The notes beneath the pieces are model-generated. The model was not told the origin of the DNA. It saw only the letters and a list, made by a program, of their open reading frames with translations, and ran no database searches. A DNA stretch of 64,000 bases from Talaromyces rugulosus (Eukaryota; Ascomycota; Eurotiomycetes; Eurotiales; Trichocomaceae), in the NCBI RefSeq assembly GCF_013368755.1, contig NC_049565.1, positions 4,092,001 through 4,156,000 on the forward strand, given 5' to 3'. A program made the position numbers and the translations under genes. Shown in pieces: positions 1 to 12,068 of this stretch. The stretch's first letter is position 1, and the number at the start of each line of letters is the position of its first letter.

Positions 1-316
1 GGGTGTGGATATCACGATAATCCACGCCAGGAATGATAGGGAGATCCCTTGGCGAGAAGGATTCACAAACTGGAAATCAGCTACTGGAATAAAAAGCTCG
101 AATGACGAACCCACAGAAGGCAAAATAATTCACAAACGGGTCGCCGAGCACGGTTTGACAGAGACCAAGGTTTGGGAAAAGGAGATCCCAAGCGCCTACT
201 CCAAGACCAAACAGGTGAAACGAGTGCGGTGGGAGAAGGTTGGATTTGGTGGTCATGACCGCGTGGGCACTTATTCGGTGGCTGCACTTGCTATTTTGCG
301 CTCATTTGAAGAGTAA
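1..316 (+). CDS. C-terminal end of an ABHD12-like alpha/beta hydrolase (partial)
   Basis: The gene begins before the window. The reading frame is open from base 2 and stops with TAA at 314-316. The visible 104 residues contain an ITIIHARNDREIPW segment. This matches the strand carrying the late acidic residue of the serine-hydrolase triad in ABHD12/lysophospholipase proteins. They also contain a GGHDRVGTYSVAALAIL segment near the end, where the catalytic histidine of this family is expected. The serine nucleophile lies outside the window. From the family, a membrane-associated lipase or lysophospholipase is likely, but the substrate cannot be read here. The gene converges on the elongation factor gene to its right. 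The 103-residue frame that appears to start at base 5 begins with GTG and is not a real start. Confidence 0.7.
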   Translation, partial: GVDITIIHARNDREIPWREGFTNWKSATGIKSSNDEPTEGKIIHKRVAEHGLTETKVWEKEIPSAYSKTKQVKRVRWEKVGFGGHDRVGTYSVAALAILRSFEE

Positions 317-861
317 GATGGTGCCATTTCAAGTTTTTATAGAGGGATTTGGTAGTTGGTTTTGTAAAGATATAAGATAGAATATTGATAGTTCACGAAT
401 GAAATCTCTATTTGGACCCTGTTCTTTAGGCAGTATCACTTTTCCTTTCATTTTCTGACTTTTTAGTATATCATACATGCTTGCTAATATTGGCGTCCTA
501 GTTGAGGGCAGAAGAACCCTCTTTCGAGACAAAGTAATTTATGCCGACAGAAATTTCGAATAAGAGGAGAGATGATGATATGAGGTAATAAAATAGATAA
601 AACAAAACACCATTCCAAAAATTTTTATTCTTCAAATATACATGGTAGAGAAAAAAAGTATCACGTTCCCCGACGTATGCACGACGATGGAGAAAAGTGA
701 CATAATGGGGGTTCTAATAATGTTTGATATAAAGACAGGTGTCGCGAAGCGAATAAGGTCCAACTTGAGAGTGTCGTCGGATGATAATCATTAGTTCGGT
801 AAAAAAATGCCGAAGTTGGAAGTTTTTTTGATAGCTGTCACACAGTTTTCTTTTTTTTTGT
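317..861. other. Convergent 3' intergenic region
   Basis: This stretch lies between the stop of the hydrolase and the stop of mtEF-G1, which face each other. It is AT-rich and should hold both 3' UTRs and polyadenylation sites. No further gene is visible. Confidence 0.6.
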
Positions 862-3427
862 TTACTTCTTGTGACGGTCTGCCTGGGCCTTGAGGTATTT
901 CTGAATCAGCTCCTTCTGCAGCTGACCAGGGGCCTTTTCGTAGTGACTGAATTCCATGGTATATTCGCCTTTGCCTTGAGTGGCAGCACGTAGGTGGCTA
1001 CTGAAGCCGAACATGCCGTTCAAACTGCAATCAGCAAAGACGGTGAACTCGTCAACACCAACCTCACTGTCGTTGATGGTGGCGTTGCGTTTGTTCAAAA
1101 GACCGATAACGTCACCCTGGAACTCGATAGGAGCGGTAACAACGGTCTTCATGAGGGGCTCCAAGACAGATGGATTACTCTCCATAAAGGCCTTACGGAA
1201 AGCTTGTTGCGTGGCATTCTTGAAAGACATTTCAGAGGAATCAGTCATATGGGTGGCTCCGTCGTTGATGACCATTGTCGTTCCCAGGACCTTATGTCCG
1301 ATAAGAGGACCCTTTTCAGTCGAGAGATTGAATCCCTTCTCACAAGCGAACAGGAACTTTTCAGAGATAGAGCCACCGACAATCTGCTCTGCAAATTTGT
1401 TCTCTTCCAAAGAACCAGAGGGCTCCATATAGCCAACAACACGAGCGTAATCACCAGGTCCTCCACTTTGCTTCTTCAACAAGTGGTCGAACTCGATTCG
1501 GTTGCCAATCGTCTCACGATAAGCGACCTGGGGCTGTCCAGTCTCGCAGTCGACTTTGTATTCACGACGCATACGCTCAACGTAGATATCGAGATGCAAT
1601 TCTCCCATTCCAGAAATAATGGTTTGTTCACTCTCGGTATCGTACGCCACGCGGAATGTCGGATCCTCACGTTGGAATCGAGCCATGGCTTTGGAGAAGT
1701 TTGCCGAGTCCTTGTTGTTCTTCGGTTTGATAGAAAGGGAGATGACAGGCTCAGGAACGAACATGGAGGACATACTGTAGGCAAGTTGTCCGTCGGTGAA
1801 GGTATCACCAGAGGCGCACTCGACACCAAATACAGCACAAATCTCACCGGCACCTATTTCTTGCACTTCTTCCATTTCGTTAGAGTGCATACGTACGATA
1901 CGTGGGATTTTAACTTTCTTGTCGTTTCGGGCGTTGAAGACATTCAATCCCTTGCGGAGAGTACCCTGGTAAACACGGATGTACGTGAGCTGGCCAAAGT
2001 TGCTCTCTTCAAGCTTGAAAGCCAACCCAACAAATGGTTGGGAGCCGTATGGCAACAGTTTCACTTGGGCCTCCTTGCGCTTCTGGTCGAGAGCCAAGTT
2101 GGTTACTTCGGACGGATTGGGAAGATAGTCGCAAACGCCGTCAAGCATGGGTTGGATAGACTTGTCAGCCAATGCAGAACCCATGAATACAGGGCTGAAT
2201 TTGAGGGAGATGGTAGCGCGGCGGATGGCAGCCTTGATTTGCTCTGGTGTTGGTACTCGTTCATCCAGGAAAATCTCGGCTATTTCATCGTCAACATCGG
2301 CGAGAGTCTCGATAAGAACCCGTCTTCTCTCCTCCGCAATGCCTTTGACGTTCTCCGGGATTTCGTCTGTTTCTCTGATCGTTTCTCCTCGGGGGCCATC
2401 ATTGTAGATAGCTTTCATGCGAATCAAATCCACCACACCCTGGAACTCATCCTCAGCTCCGATAGGAACTTGCACAGCAGCGGCGGGGAGTTTCAGCTTG
2501 TTGTTGATTTGGTCAATCGCTTTGAATGGGTTGGCGCCCATGCGGTCCATTTTGTTGACGAAGGAAATTCGGGGAACATTGTAACGCTTCATTTGCCGGT
2601 CGACAGTTATGGTTTGCGACTGAACACCAGATACAGCACAGAGAATCATGACGGCACCGTCAAGCACGCGGAGAGCTCGCTCGACCTCGATGGTGAAGTC
2701 GATATGGCCGGGAGTATCAATCAAGTTGAAGTGATACTTTTCATCCTTGCCATCTTCCCTTTTCACCCAGTCGCAAAATGTGGCAGCAGATTGGATAGTA
2801 ATACCCTTTTCACGCTCCAGGTCCATGGAATCCATTTTCGCGCCAACGCTATCCCGACCACGAACTTCGTGAATAGAATTGATACGACCAGTGTAGAAGA
2901 GGACACGTTCCGTTGCTGTTGTTTTTCCGCTGTCGATATGGGCCTGTTCACTGAACGTAAGAATATTGCTAGGGAAAAAGCCAATGTCTATTTCGGCCGT
3001 GGGATACTATCGGACATACGGCAATTCCAATATTTCTAACTTTCGAAAGACGTTGCCATTCCTTCGGATCCAAGTTTTGAATAATAGTGTCCTGAGAAAG
3101 AGCTTCGGGGTCTGCTGCGGCTTTTTCGAGTCTGTTTTGCACTCTTGTTAGTAGCTTTTTTTTTTTTCAATCGATTCAATCGAGGATCAAGAAAACGTAC
3201 ACTGTTGCCGTTGCTGTCGAAGCGTTTCTCTTCTGATACCATTGTTTATTCAATAACGATGTTGTCTGGCGATAGCTCAATGGCATGGCACTGAAGCCAG
3301 ACGCCGGCGAAGCAGCGCATCGCAACACATTCTGACTCTGCGATCGCGGTAATCTCACCGGTGTCGATCTGGAAAGATTCGAAAAAGCCCGAATCTGGGA
3401 TGATCGCATAAGAGTATGCGGCCTCAT
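862..3427 (-). CDS. MEF1: Mitochondrial elongation factor G1 (mtEF-G1)
   Basis: This translational GTPase moves tRNA and mRNA through the mitochondrial ribosome. Three exons (3427-3201, 3131-3020, 2943-862) give 806 aa, the usual size for fungal mtEF-G1. The intron ends are GTACGT/CAG and GTATGT/CAG. The spliced protein starts with an Arg/Ser-rich mitochondrial presequence. It then reads [14 protein letters not shown] (P-loop, split by intron 2), [11 protein letters not shown] (switch I), DTPGHIDF (G3) and NKMD (G4), followed by domain II and the EF-G domains III-V. It ends in QADRHKK. The ATG at 3427 is the longest choice; an in-frame ATG at 3409 is equally good. A CACGTGAT element lies about 145 bp upstream of 3427. 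The long frame on the opposite strand (994-3039) is a shadow of this gene. Confidence 0.96.
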
Positions 3428-4087
3428 CGCTGATTGACACGTCTTGAACCTTTTTTCCTTTTCTTGTGCGCGTGCTCGCTGAATGAAAACAAACCGTTAA
3501 TTGGCTTTTGGCCAGGCGCGGAAGCTCTGCATATGTATGCAAATAAAAAAAAAGTTCGGAGATAGGGACGGCACGTGATTTCTCCGCAAGAGTCAACAAC
3601 CAGGGGTCAGCCAGTCAGAGGGAAGCGTTATATTTACGCGTTCGACTGGGCTTGTTGAGGTGTTTGAGATTAAGCCTTTGCTTGTAGATAATTAACTGGT
3701 ATATACAAGTGTGATAGAACTGTACATAACGCGTCCCGAGCGTTTTGGCGAGGAAATATCGCCGGTTTAAGTATGATGTATATGAGAATTTCATTGCGAA
3801 AGGAATAATACATTCGAACCGCCAATAAAAGACAAGAGAGACCAAACGCCCAGATTCCCAGTAATCTACATTCTGTAGAAGAAATGGCCTTGTTGAGTCC
3901 GTCCAAAAGGAGCCTTCTCGTTCAAGACGGCCCGCAACAAGTTATTGTACAAAATCCAATCCTTATAGACGAGCTACCTTGCCCCGAAATATCAAACTGC
4001 TGAGATAGTATATTGACCATGAATATCGCTGTATTGTTGTTCATACGGAGCAATTCGCGTCGCAAAATTCGAGGATGCCGTCAAAAT
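3428..4087. other. Intergenic region: mtEF-G1 promoter and bL36m 3' end
   Basis: Both flanking genes run leftward, so this holds the promoter of mtEF-G1 and the terminator region of bL36m. Apart from the E-box listed separately I see only short chance frames. Confidence 0.6.
3570..3579. promoter_or_regulatory. CACGTGAT E-box upstream of mtEF-G1
   Basis: CACGTG at 3572-3577 is followed by AT. It lies about 145 bp before the mtEF-G1 start. The core is the binding site of bHLH factors such as Cbf1-type proteins. The same CACGTGAT occurs before bL36m and UTP4 in this window. Confidence 0.45.
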
Positions 4088-4587
4088 CTATTTTCCTTGC
4101 CGTTGCTTGTGTTTTGGGTTTTTCGAGCTGTCACACGTCTTCTGTTAGCTATGTGCATCCCAAATAAAATATTGCTATAAACTTACCAGATGATGTAAAC
4201 CCTGTTCTTCCGACGTACAGGCTACACAATTGTTAGAAAATCCCCCAATATAAACTGCACCAAGTTTCGCCACGTTTATGCGGCGAAGAAGGAAGAAAAA
4301 CTCACTTTACATCCATCACAAAGCCTCTTAACTGACGATCTCGTTTTCATTCCTCTCGTTTGTGACAATAGGTAGGTTGTGGATGCAGTTGTTGGAGCTT
4401 TGGCCGTTTCGAAGCGGGCCTTTGAGCGGAGGGCCATGATGCTACTTATTGTCCATGGCGATGTCTTCAGTTGTGAAAATGATCGAGTCACATTGTTCAT
4501 CGCATTTCGGTAAAGAGGCGAGATTATGGATCGGCGGAGAGAGCGAAGGCGCCCCTCGGCTGTGAATATTGAGCGGAGGGACAACAT
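4088..4587 (-). CDS. RTC6: Mitochondrial large-subunit ribosomal protein bL36m
   Basis: Three exons (4587-4306, 4221-4187, 4127-4088) join to 118 aa. Exon 1 supplies a basic presequence and then TRGMKTRSSVKRLCDGCK. A 35-nt exon 2 adds PVRRKNRVYII and exon 3 adds CSKNPKHKQRQGK. Together they give the complete bL36 fold with its zinc ligands CxxC, C and H. Introns begin GTGAGT and GTAAGT and end TAG and CAG. The mature part is about 40 residues, as in bacterial L36. It belongs to the mitochondrial large ribosomal subunit beside the GTPase centre, which fits its neighbour mtEF-G1. The N-terminal 75 residues are poorly conserved and the exact start is less certain than the body. Confidence 0.95.
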
Positions 4588-5059
4588 CGCCGCTTTCGAT
4601 CGGAGAAGCGCAATGAAGAAATATAAACAATCAATTTAGACTCCTTATTTTGGGTAGTCAATGGCAAAGAAAAACGAAATGTGTGCGCTGGGTTTTCCAG
4701 CAGAATCGCCGAGCTGGTCAATTGCAGTTGCAACAGTCAAAAATCTTGAGGTTATTCTGCCACAATCGCACCCGCACTCGTCACGTGATCAATTTGTACT
4801 TATGACTGAAGATGTTTTAAGAATTAATCACGCAAATAATAACATTTGTAATAGTGAAATTATGGGATCGAAATAATTTAAGGACTCTTATCTGTTTCGC
4901 CCCTTCAACATATTACAAAAATAACTATACTACAGTATCACATCCTTCAATAACGCCATTAACCTTCCTTTCACCTCAGCCTGAGCCTGTTATGGTATTC
5001 TATCATCATCGCTTGAAAAGCCCAAACGTCGTAAATACATCTGAAAACATTGACTTAAC
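4588..5059. other. Intergenic region: bL36m promoter and ILV1 3' end
   Basis: Promoter of bL36m, with a CACGTGAT E-box at 4782-4789, and the 3' region of ILV1. The right half is AT-rich. No additional gene is visible. Confidence 0.6.
4780..4790. promoter_or_regulatory. TCACGTGATC E-box upstream of bL36m
   Basis: CACGTG at 4782-4787, about 195 bp before the bL36m start. It has the same core and 3' AT as the site before mtEF-G1. Confidence 0.45.
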
Positions 5060-6886
5060 TTAGTCCTGACGCAAAAACATCTTGTATGTGGGGGAATTTG
5101 TGCAATCTTCGTATGGGTATCCCAGGTCATTAAGGAAGGAAGTGAGTTCCGCGTCCTCTGAAACCGGGCATTGAATACCTGCTAGCACCCGACCAACATC
5201 TCCGCCGTGATTGCGGTAATGGAAGAGAGTGATGTTGTGAGTTGGGCGAAGATGGGTGAGGAACTTCTGCAGCGCACCGGGCCTCTCGGGGAACTGGAAC
5301 ATGAACAATCGTTCATCTTGCACGCCACTTGGGCCGCCGACCAAATAGCGAATATGAGTTTTGGCAAGTTCGTCGTCGCTGAGGTCAGACGCTGACATGC
5401 CGGCCTTTTCCAGTCCGGCGAAGATATTCTCGAGTTCGTGGGCCCGTGTCGACGCAGGCAAGGAGATTCCCATGAGAACGTTAGCCACGTCTTGACGGGA
5501 GAGACGGTAGTTGAAGCCAGTAATCGCGTGAGGTGCAATAATGTCTATCAATGCAGCATAGGCACCGGGTCGCTCCGGAATAGCGACACTCAGTAAGGCT
5601 TCCTTTTTCTCACCAAGCGCAGCTCGCTCTGCAACGAATCTGAGGCGATCAAAGTCCATATTTGCACCTGAAGTCACAGCAACTAGCTCCCTGTTTGTGT
5701 TGGGGTCGGGGTTGATGGCGACGTATTTCTTCAAGCCGGCCAAAGCAAGGGCTCCAGCTGGCTCAAGGACAGACCGTGTATCTTCAAAGACATCCTTGAT
5801 CGCAGCACATATTTCGTCGGTCGTCACTTGGATGATGTCGTCAACTACGTCGCGACAAATACGGAATGTTTCCTCGCCGACAAGTTTCACGGCGGCACCG
5901 TCGGCAAAAAGCCCGACCTCTTTCAGCATGACTCGTTCACCCTTTTGTAGTGATTGGACCATTGCATTGGCATCGAATGTCTCAACACCAATGATTTTGA
6001 CATGAGGTGCAATACGCTTGATGTAGGCGCCAACCCCGGCAATAAGTCCACCACCACCGATACAACAGAATACGGCCTCCAAGTTCTGCAGCTTAGCCTG
6101 GCGTACAACCTCCATTCCGATAGTACCTTGGCCTGCAATAACGTAAGGGTCATCAAATGGCGGGATACTGGTCAGGTTGTGTAACTTTTCGAGCCTGTGG
6201 GCTTCTTCTTTCGCACCGTCGAAATCGTTACCGTGGAGGACGACGCTACCACCCAAACGAGAGACATTTAGATGCTTAATTGCTGGTGTTCCAGAAGGCA
6301 TCACAATAGTAGCAGGTATCTTCAATTTCCGGGCCGAGTATGCGACGCCTTGAGCGTGATTACCTGGTCCATCCCTTGATTAGCACATGGATCTTTCAAT
6401 CCTATTATACGCTGGCCACACTCACCAGCAGAGCACGCAATGACTCCCTTCCAGCGCTGGTTACTGCTCAAATGTGCCATCTTATTGTACGCTCCGCGCA
6501 GCTTGAAACTGAAAACCGGCAACAAGTCCTCTCGCTTGAGTAGCACCTTGCATTCTAAGCGGTTGCTAAGATTGGCCGCGTGCTGTAGAGGTGTTTCTTC
6601 GATGACATCGTAGACGCGCGAGGTAAGAATCAACCGAAGGTACTAGATTAGTGAGAATTGTGAGTCTCCGGACGACAACGGATGGTAAATGGTCAAGTCA
6701 TACATCGGGGTAGCCAGAGGGCAAAACAAAATCTTCTGGGACTTGGGAGTTCTGAGATTGGTTGATAGCTCTTTCCAATCGAGTGGCAGGAGGCGTTGGG
6801 GCAGCAGTGTACTCGGTCATAGAGAGACCGTTCAGATGAGGTCTGGGCGGAGGAGTCAACGGAGGGCCGCTGGCTTCTGCGGTCAT
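5060..6886 (-). CDS. ILV1: Threonine dehydratase, biosynthetic (threonine ammonia-lyase)
   Basis: This PLP enzyme converts L-threonine to 2-oxobutanoate and ammonia, the first committed step of isoleucine synthesis in mitochondria. Exons 6886-6704, 6642-6426 and 6363-5060 give 567 aa. Visible marks are the PLP-lysine motif [10 protein letters not shown], the segment [14 protein letters not shown] (the GNHAQG is created by splicing intron 2), and the phosphate-binding glycine loop [13 protein letters not shown]. The C-terminal third carries two ACT-like regulatory repeats, each with a PERPGA core ([13 protein letters not shown] and [13 protein letters not shown]). This is the arrangement expected for isoleucine inhibition and valine activation. 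The start at 6886 (MTAEASG) follows a pyrimidine-poor leader; an in-frame ATG at 6931 is possible. Two ARCCCTAA boxes lie about 230-245 bp upstream. Confidence 0.96.
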
Positions 6887-9394
6887 GGCTGCAATTTTTT
6901 TTTTCCGCTCGCAAAGTAAGAAAGGCTGCAAATATACAGAGTCGATTGCAATGCTATTTTCGACTCAGACGATGGGTATTTTCTGCGATTGATAGAAAAG
7001 TAAGCAAGGGCGCGGCGCGAGCGTGAGCGGTGGGAGAATTATCTCGTATCACTATTTTTCGGGGAGAGTAGAGTAAGCTCCGGTGCCGGCAATAAACTTT
7101 TTTACGTCAGCAACCCTAAGGCCTAGCCCTAACCAGCTATCTTATCAATGGGTTGCAGCATCTTTTCAACATAAAAGAACTACTATTTCCATTTTCATAT
7201 AGTATCTAGGGTCAAGTCGAAATAATATTATCAAGATGGGTTAGGGGTAGAAAATACCAGGCTAAATAAGGGCCCAACAGTGACCACTTGCAGTGCATCG
7301 GCTAGAGAAGTGGCACATTATTCGAGATATTCCTAACAGCGCCATACTTCGTGTTTGAAGTTTTTTGTATAGAATATTTCTAGAGTGATGATATCTGAAA
7401 TCCGTTAGATCAGTTCCAGCGATGTCAACTAGCCGCGAGTTGACACCTGGAGGAATAGTTTCGCATTGAATGGTAAAACTGCCAGGTAAAACTATCTTGG
7501 GCATATTTTTATAAACCTTCATCGTTGGATGGAAGCAGTTCCTTAATCAAAGGACATTTAGCTGGGGTGTGATACAAAACGTTAAATGTAAGAAGGGTGA
7601 TGAGGGGCCCTGAAGGAATGCATATCCTGCGGTTAGCAAATACCCCTAGCTTGTTTAGAAAAATTCTCCCTTGTTAGTTTATTTGAGTATTGAAGAAAAT
7701 CTCAACTATACTGGCATATCAGTTCCTTCCTATAGGTGCTCAAATACATTGATAATTACGGAAATTTGATTCCCATAAATATTTGTCACTATAAAACAAT
7801 CTCTGTCGTCTGTGCGTCGTTTCAACAGACCAGGTGACGCGCCCTTCTACAAAATTGTTCATAGAGCTAAGAGAAAATAAAAAGTTAATATAGTAGAGAC
7901 GTTCAACGTCTGATGGAGTAAATAATCGGATCACATGTGGTTCCTTCTGGCCATCTTTCCAGACCTTAAGATGCCAACATGAGGCCTAGCCGCCGAGAAC
8001 AGTGGATATGTTATCAATTAGCTATAAAACCAAAAATATTCAAACGTCAGATCCGCATCATTATTATGCAGGAATATTGCATCAGCCAATTACGTCCGTA
8101 GTTAATTCACTCGCTAGTACTAGTGATTAGCCTTGAGTTTATCACGATTCCCAGTTTCGGGCTGATCTACACCGAATCAATCAATCAAGATGACGACCAC
8201 TAGAAACGCCAAGATCAAGTTGAAATGAAAAAAGGGTTCTGCCCATTTTTCTTCAAGGCTGGCCAGGATCTATAGTCTTGTTGTGCCAACCGAGTGCCTA
8301 GGAACAGGCCCGGTGTTTCGTATCCGAGTAATTCCACTAATCGGCTCACCCACCCCTCTTTGAATCGGATTGCCAGGTACTAAGGAACTAATTAGTGTCG
8401 CTTCTACCCCGTACCCCGTTGGGCCATATCGTATCGTATTAATCGTCTGTCGATCCCAGAGTCCAGAAGGAGGTAGAATTACCAGAATAGGGAGCACTGC
8501 CAGAAGCGAGGCCGCATTTTACCCGGCAATTTGCGTGCAGCCACTAAGGCGCAGGAACTGGGCTGCCAAGACGGATAAGTGGGGAGAAATATGGACCCCC
8601 GAGACTAACTTTAAACTCCCGAAACGGACCGGCAGAACCAATGATCGTTGGATTCTCGGGCGGGGGCCCCACACCAAGCGGCTTTTGGCAGTCTTGATCC
8701 GGATTTGTGCACCGTGTATTCCGTGTTTTCCACGTTTCCCCCGCAATTGTTGCGCGGTGTTTTTGGAATAGATCACCGCCGCCAACCCAAAAAAAGTGCC
8801 GACATTGTGCATGCAGCATGCAATACCACCAAGCAAATTATTGCGAAGGTGAGAAACGGCCTAGAAACGCTGGTCTCCTCCACATCGGAACAAGTCTGAA
8901 GAAGGCGCCAAACATATACGCGAGATGAGGTTTTCCCTCTAGTACTCTATCCGCCCAAGCCTATTGGGTCAGGCAGGCCCCAGGTTGAACGGCCTTCCTT
9001 AGCGTACTTCGTAAGACAGGTTATTAACCGGGCACCCCGCAATCCAAGGCAACCCTCCCAGAAGGATCTACAAGTTCCATGTGAATAATTAGCCCTTGGC
9101 GAAAGAAGTTCTCGCCGCCCCTGGCATAAATAGGATATAAAGCCGCATGACAACCTGCAAGGGAAATTGGACTGATTCCCTTTTGTCCGGCGCCTTCCAC
9201 CACACACCGGGTAAAGGCTAGATCTATCTGCTGACCCTGATATTTACCCGCCGCTTCCCCAGATGATCTTGAGTTGTCCTCTCCACACTCTGACCTCCTA
9301 TTGTTGTCAATCTCCCGCAGCCATGTCCCACTTCATGCTCCGTGCCAGGTTTTAAAGATCAGGGAGAGTACAACTGGAGATCGTTGGAGATTGG
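6887..9394. other. 2.5 kb gene-free region before the first Zn2Cys6 regulator
   Basis: This is the shared upstream region of ILV1 (leftward) and of a transcription-factor gene (rightward). The left half is AT-rich; 8.4-9.2 kb is GC-richer. No frame longer than about 130 codons has coding character or recognisable sequence. It most likely holds the ILV1 promoter and a long regulator promoter and leader. A non-coding transcript cannot be excluded. Confidence 0.5.
7112..7132. promoter_or_regulatory. Two ARCCCTAA (telomere-box-like) elements before ILV1
   Basis: AACCCTAA at 7112-7119 and AGCCCTAA at 7125-7132 are in the same orientation and 13 bp apart, about 230-245 bp upstream of the ILV1 start. 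The word matches the TTAGGG-type site bound by Tbf1-like Myb proteins. Function here is inferred only from the match and its position. Confidence 0.35.
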
Positions 9395-11594
9395 ATGGCC
9401 TATTGGGATCTCAAACCCTCGACGGCGCACTTTGTCTCAATGGCGACCGTCACAGACGATTCTCTACAGCAGTTTCTCCAAGGTGCTGACGCTGACAGCC
9501 AGCCGTCTGATACTGCTGTTCTTTCCGTGTTAGCCATCGGTTCTAGCTCAGATAGCGCTGGCGAGATGAGCCGCTGCAAGATGGAGACTGGTGCGGTTCG
9601 AAGGCGTCCTGCCCCTCGTGGTACTGCAGCCTATCCTCGCAAACGAGCAAACAGAGCTTGTCAAGTCTGCAGAGCTCGCAGGACGAAGTGCGACAACAAG
9701 AAACCATCATGTTCGTTCTGTGAGAAAGTTGGTGCCAAGTGCATCACAACTCCAACCGATCTATCATCGTATGTTTACTTCCATGGACAACGCGATAGAC
9801 GAAAGTTGTACTAAATGTAAAAACAGGTTTGATCCTGCTAGCCTGGCAATTTTGGACCGCTTGGAACAACTCGAACAAATAATCCGTGAGAAATCAACAG
9901 AATCCGTTCCACCACCACCACCACCACCACCAGCCCCTGCTACCCTTCCCTCTGTTGACGAGGACTTTGATTTAAGCTACGGATCACCTGCCCCTGATTT
10001 ACATTTTGGGCCGGATTTTAGTACGGTCACTATCGAGACAGTCCTCGCATGGGACGTATTTCGGAGCCGCTTTGATTCCCAACGGGAACTGAAAGCTCTC
10101 CTTAAAGAGGCTGAACTGCCTCCTTCCCCCATTGTCTCCCCAGTGGGGGAGACGATTCCATTGATCAACAGTTTGGAGCTGGGGTCTTGTAATAGACTGC
10201 TGGACAGTTTTTTAACTTGCGTCCACATTGCTAATCCAATCTTGGACGTCGAGCTAGTTCGTGGATATGTGAACCATGCCTGTCTGCATGGAGTCGGCTG
10301 GGACGCAGCATCATGTTTAGTGGTTGGTTCTCTTGATGAGCGGCACCGTATGAAGCTAACCAATGACTTTTTAAGCTCCTAGTTTGCGCCCTAGGGTCAA
10401 TTGCGGAAACATTCCATGACCTTCATGGACATACATCTCTTATGACACGAAATTTCCCAAGTTTTAGTCTTGCCAGAGCGTTCTTTGAGGCTTCACAAAA
10501 GCGCATCGGGCTCCTTTTACGTGGAAGCGGAGTTTTGGAGGCACAGTGCTTCTTTTACTCTGGGGTCTACCTCATGACCATCCAACAGCCAATGGATGCA
10601 TGGAGACATTTTGTTCAGGCTGCTGCCATTTCACAGGGCTTTGATTTTCCAAAAAAGCCGTATACGATAGAGATGCTAATTAGCGATGAGGAGCGGCGGG
10701 AACGAGCTGCTCAAGAGAGTATTTACTGGACGTGTTTCAAGTCTGAACTGTAAGTCTTTAGCTTCCGAGAGGGAACCAAAAAAAAAAGGAACAGTGTGGT
10801 TTACTGTTTGCAGAGAAGTTCGTATGGAGCTGTCCTTGCCGGGTTTCGGTCTGCAGGATCTGTCCTATCCCAGTTCATTTCCTAGCCCACCATCAGACGA
10901 CCTGGCACAAGACTCTACACATGCATGGTACTACTATCTTGCCGAGATTGCGTTGCGCCGACTCGCAAATCGCATTTTATACAATCTTTTCCGAAACCAG
11001 GACAAGGGCCGATTTCCTCATATTAGAGAAATGATTGAATCAACCGCCGTGTTCGAAGCGCAGGCTAGCGAGTGGTAAGTTAATATCAACATTCTTCATC
11101 CACCAGTTTCTGTTACTATAACTAACGTATGACACAACAGGGTGGGCTCGCTTCCGCCCATATTCTCACTTCAGACACCCGAAGAAGACGACGACGTGCT
11201 CAAATTCGTCCTTCGCGGGCATCTCCTCGACTGTTATGAGTGGATGTATTTCCCTTTTATGACCGAGACAATCAATTATGGTCGTCGAGGCCCGATTATT
11301 GATGAATACACCCGAAAGGGTCTCCAGATGTGCGTTGACCGCATCCGCAAGAACGAGCCGGGTTTCCAGCATCGTCACCACGGCGCATGGCTAATGCTGC
11401 GTACGTGTACGCGAAGCGCTTTGATTTTGCTTGCTGCCTGTCACAGTCAGATAGTGCATGACCTGATGCCGGAAGGCTGGAAAGAAGCTGTTGTCAGTGC
11501 TATGAGCATGCTGCGGTTTTGGGAAGATGAGGTTGGCGATGCTCGCAATCGTCTTCAAATCCTGACCGTCTTGATGGCGGAAGTAGGCTGGTAA
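9395..11594 (+). CDS. Zn2Cys6 transcription factor with fungal-specific TF domain
   Basis: Five exons (9395-9768, 9827-10322, 10376-10749, 10814-11074, 11141-11594) give 652 aa. The DNA-binding domain reads ANRACQVCRARRTKCDNKKP and then CSFCEKVGAKC, six cysteines with normal spacing at about residues 88-115. A short coiled-coil-like stretch follows (LAILDRLEQLEQIIREKS), then a run of eight prolines, and then the long helical regulatory region of fungal regulators (LVCALGSIAE, then FFYSGVYLMTIQQPMDAW). Intron 2 is best taken as 10323-10375, because only this restores the continuous CLVLLVCALG helix. An in-frame ATG at 9440 is an alternative start. The last codons read Trp-TAA inside a GTAAGC donor; use of that donor would give TGA two bases into the next exon, so the protein ends here either way. 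Target genes are unknown. Confidence 0.88.
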
Positions 11595-12068
11595 GCTGAT
11601 ATGAGAAATGATCCGAGTAAAAAAAAAAAGTGTGCTTTCTTTTCTTTCCATTTGTCAGATGAGATGAAAATTGCTATCATGGTGATGTTCCAACATTGTG
11701 CCTTGGATCACATTGCGTATTGAGTACGGGGCCTGCTGGGCGGGTGTTGACATTTTCTTTTTAGGAACATGTATATATTATCTTCTCCTTGGACTGTACA
11801 TCTTTTTTTTATTATCTTTTACTCAAATATGATATGACCTGAATATGACTTGGCTAGCCTGTTAAATGCATCAACGTTTTATGTATAGATTAACAAGAGG
11901 GTGTCAATGTATAGATCAAATTACCGTTACGGTATTGTATTCGGTCTAGTCTTGGCATTCCGACGTCATGGTTGATTAATTACGGAGTCCCGGAGCAACT
12001 TCGCTTCAACCCGAGCAACCATCCCTCGATCTTGTCCATTCATTCACAGCAAAAAAAGAATAGCAAAA
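11595..12068. other. Intergenic region between regulator and RCF1
   Basis: The 3' region of the regulator and the promoter of RCF1, both on the plus strand. A TACGGAGT word occurs at 11981, about 90 bp before the RCF1 start. Nothing else is recognisable. Confidence 0.5.

Noticed and set aside
994..3039. 681-codon open frame on the plus strand
   Set aside because: It lies exactly opposite the mtEF-G1 coding exon. Its translation has no family features, while the minus strand gives an unmistakable elongation factor.
8370..8900. Overlapping frames of 83-133 codons on both strands
   Set aside because: No recognisable motif and no consistent splice sites. Several frames of equal quality overlap, as expected by chance in GC-richer DNA.
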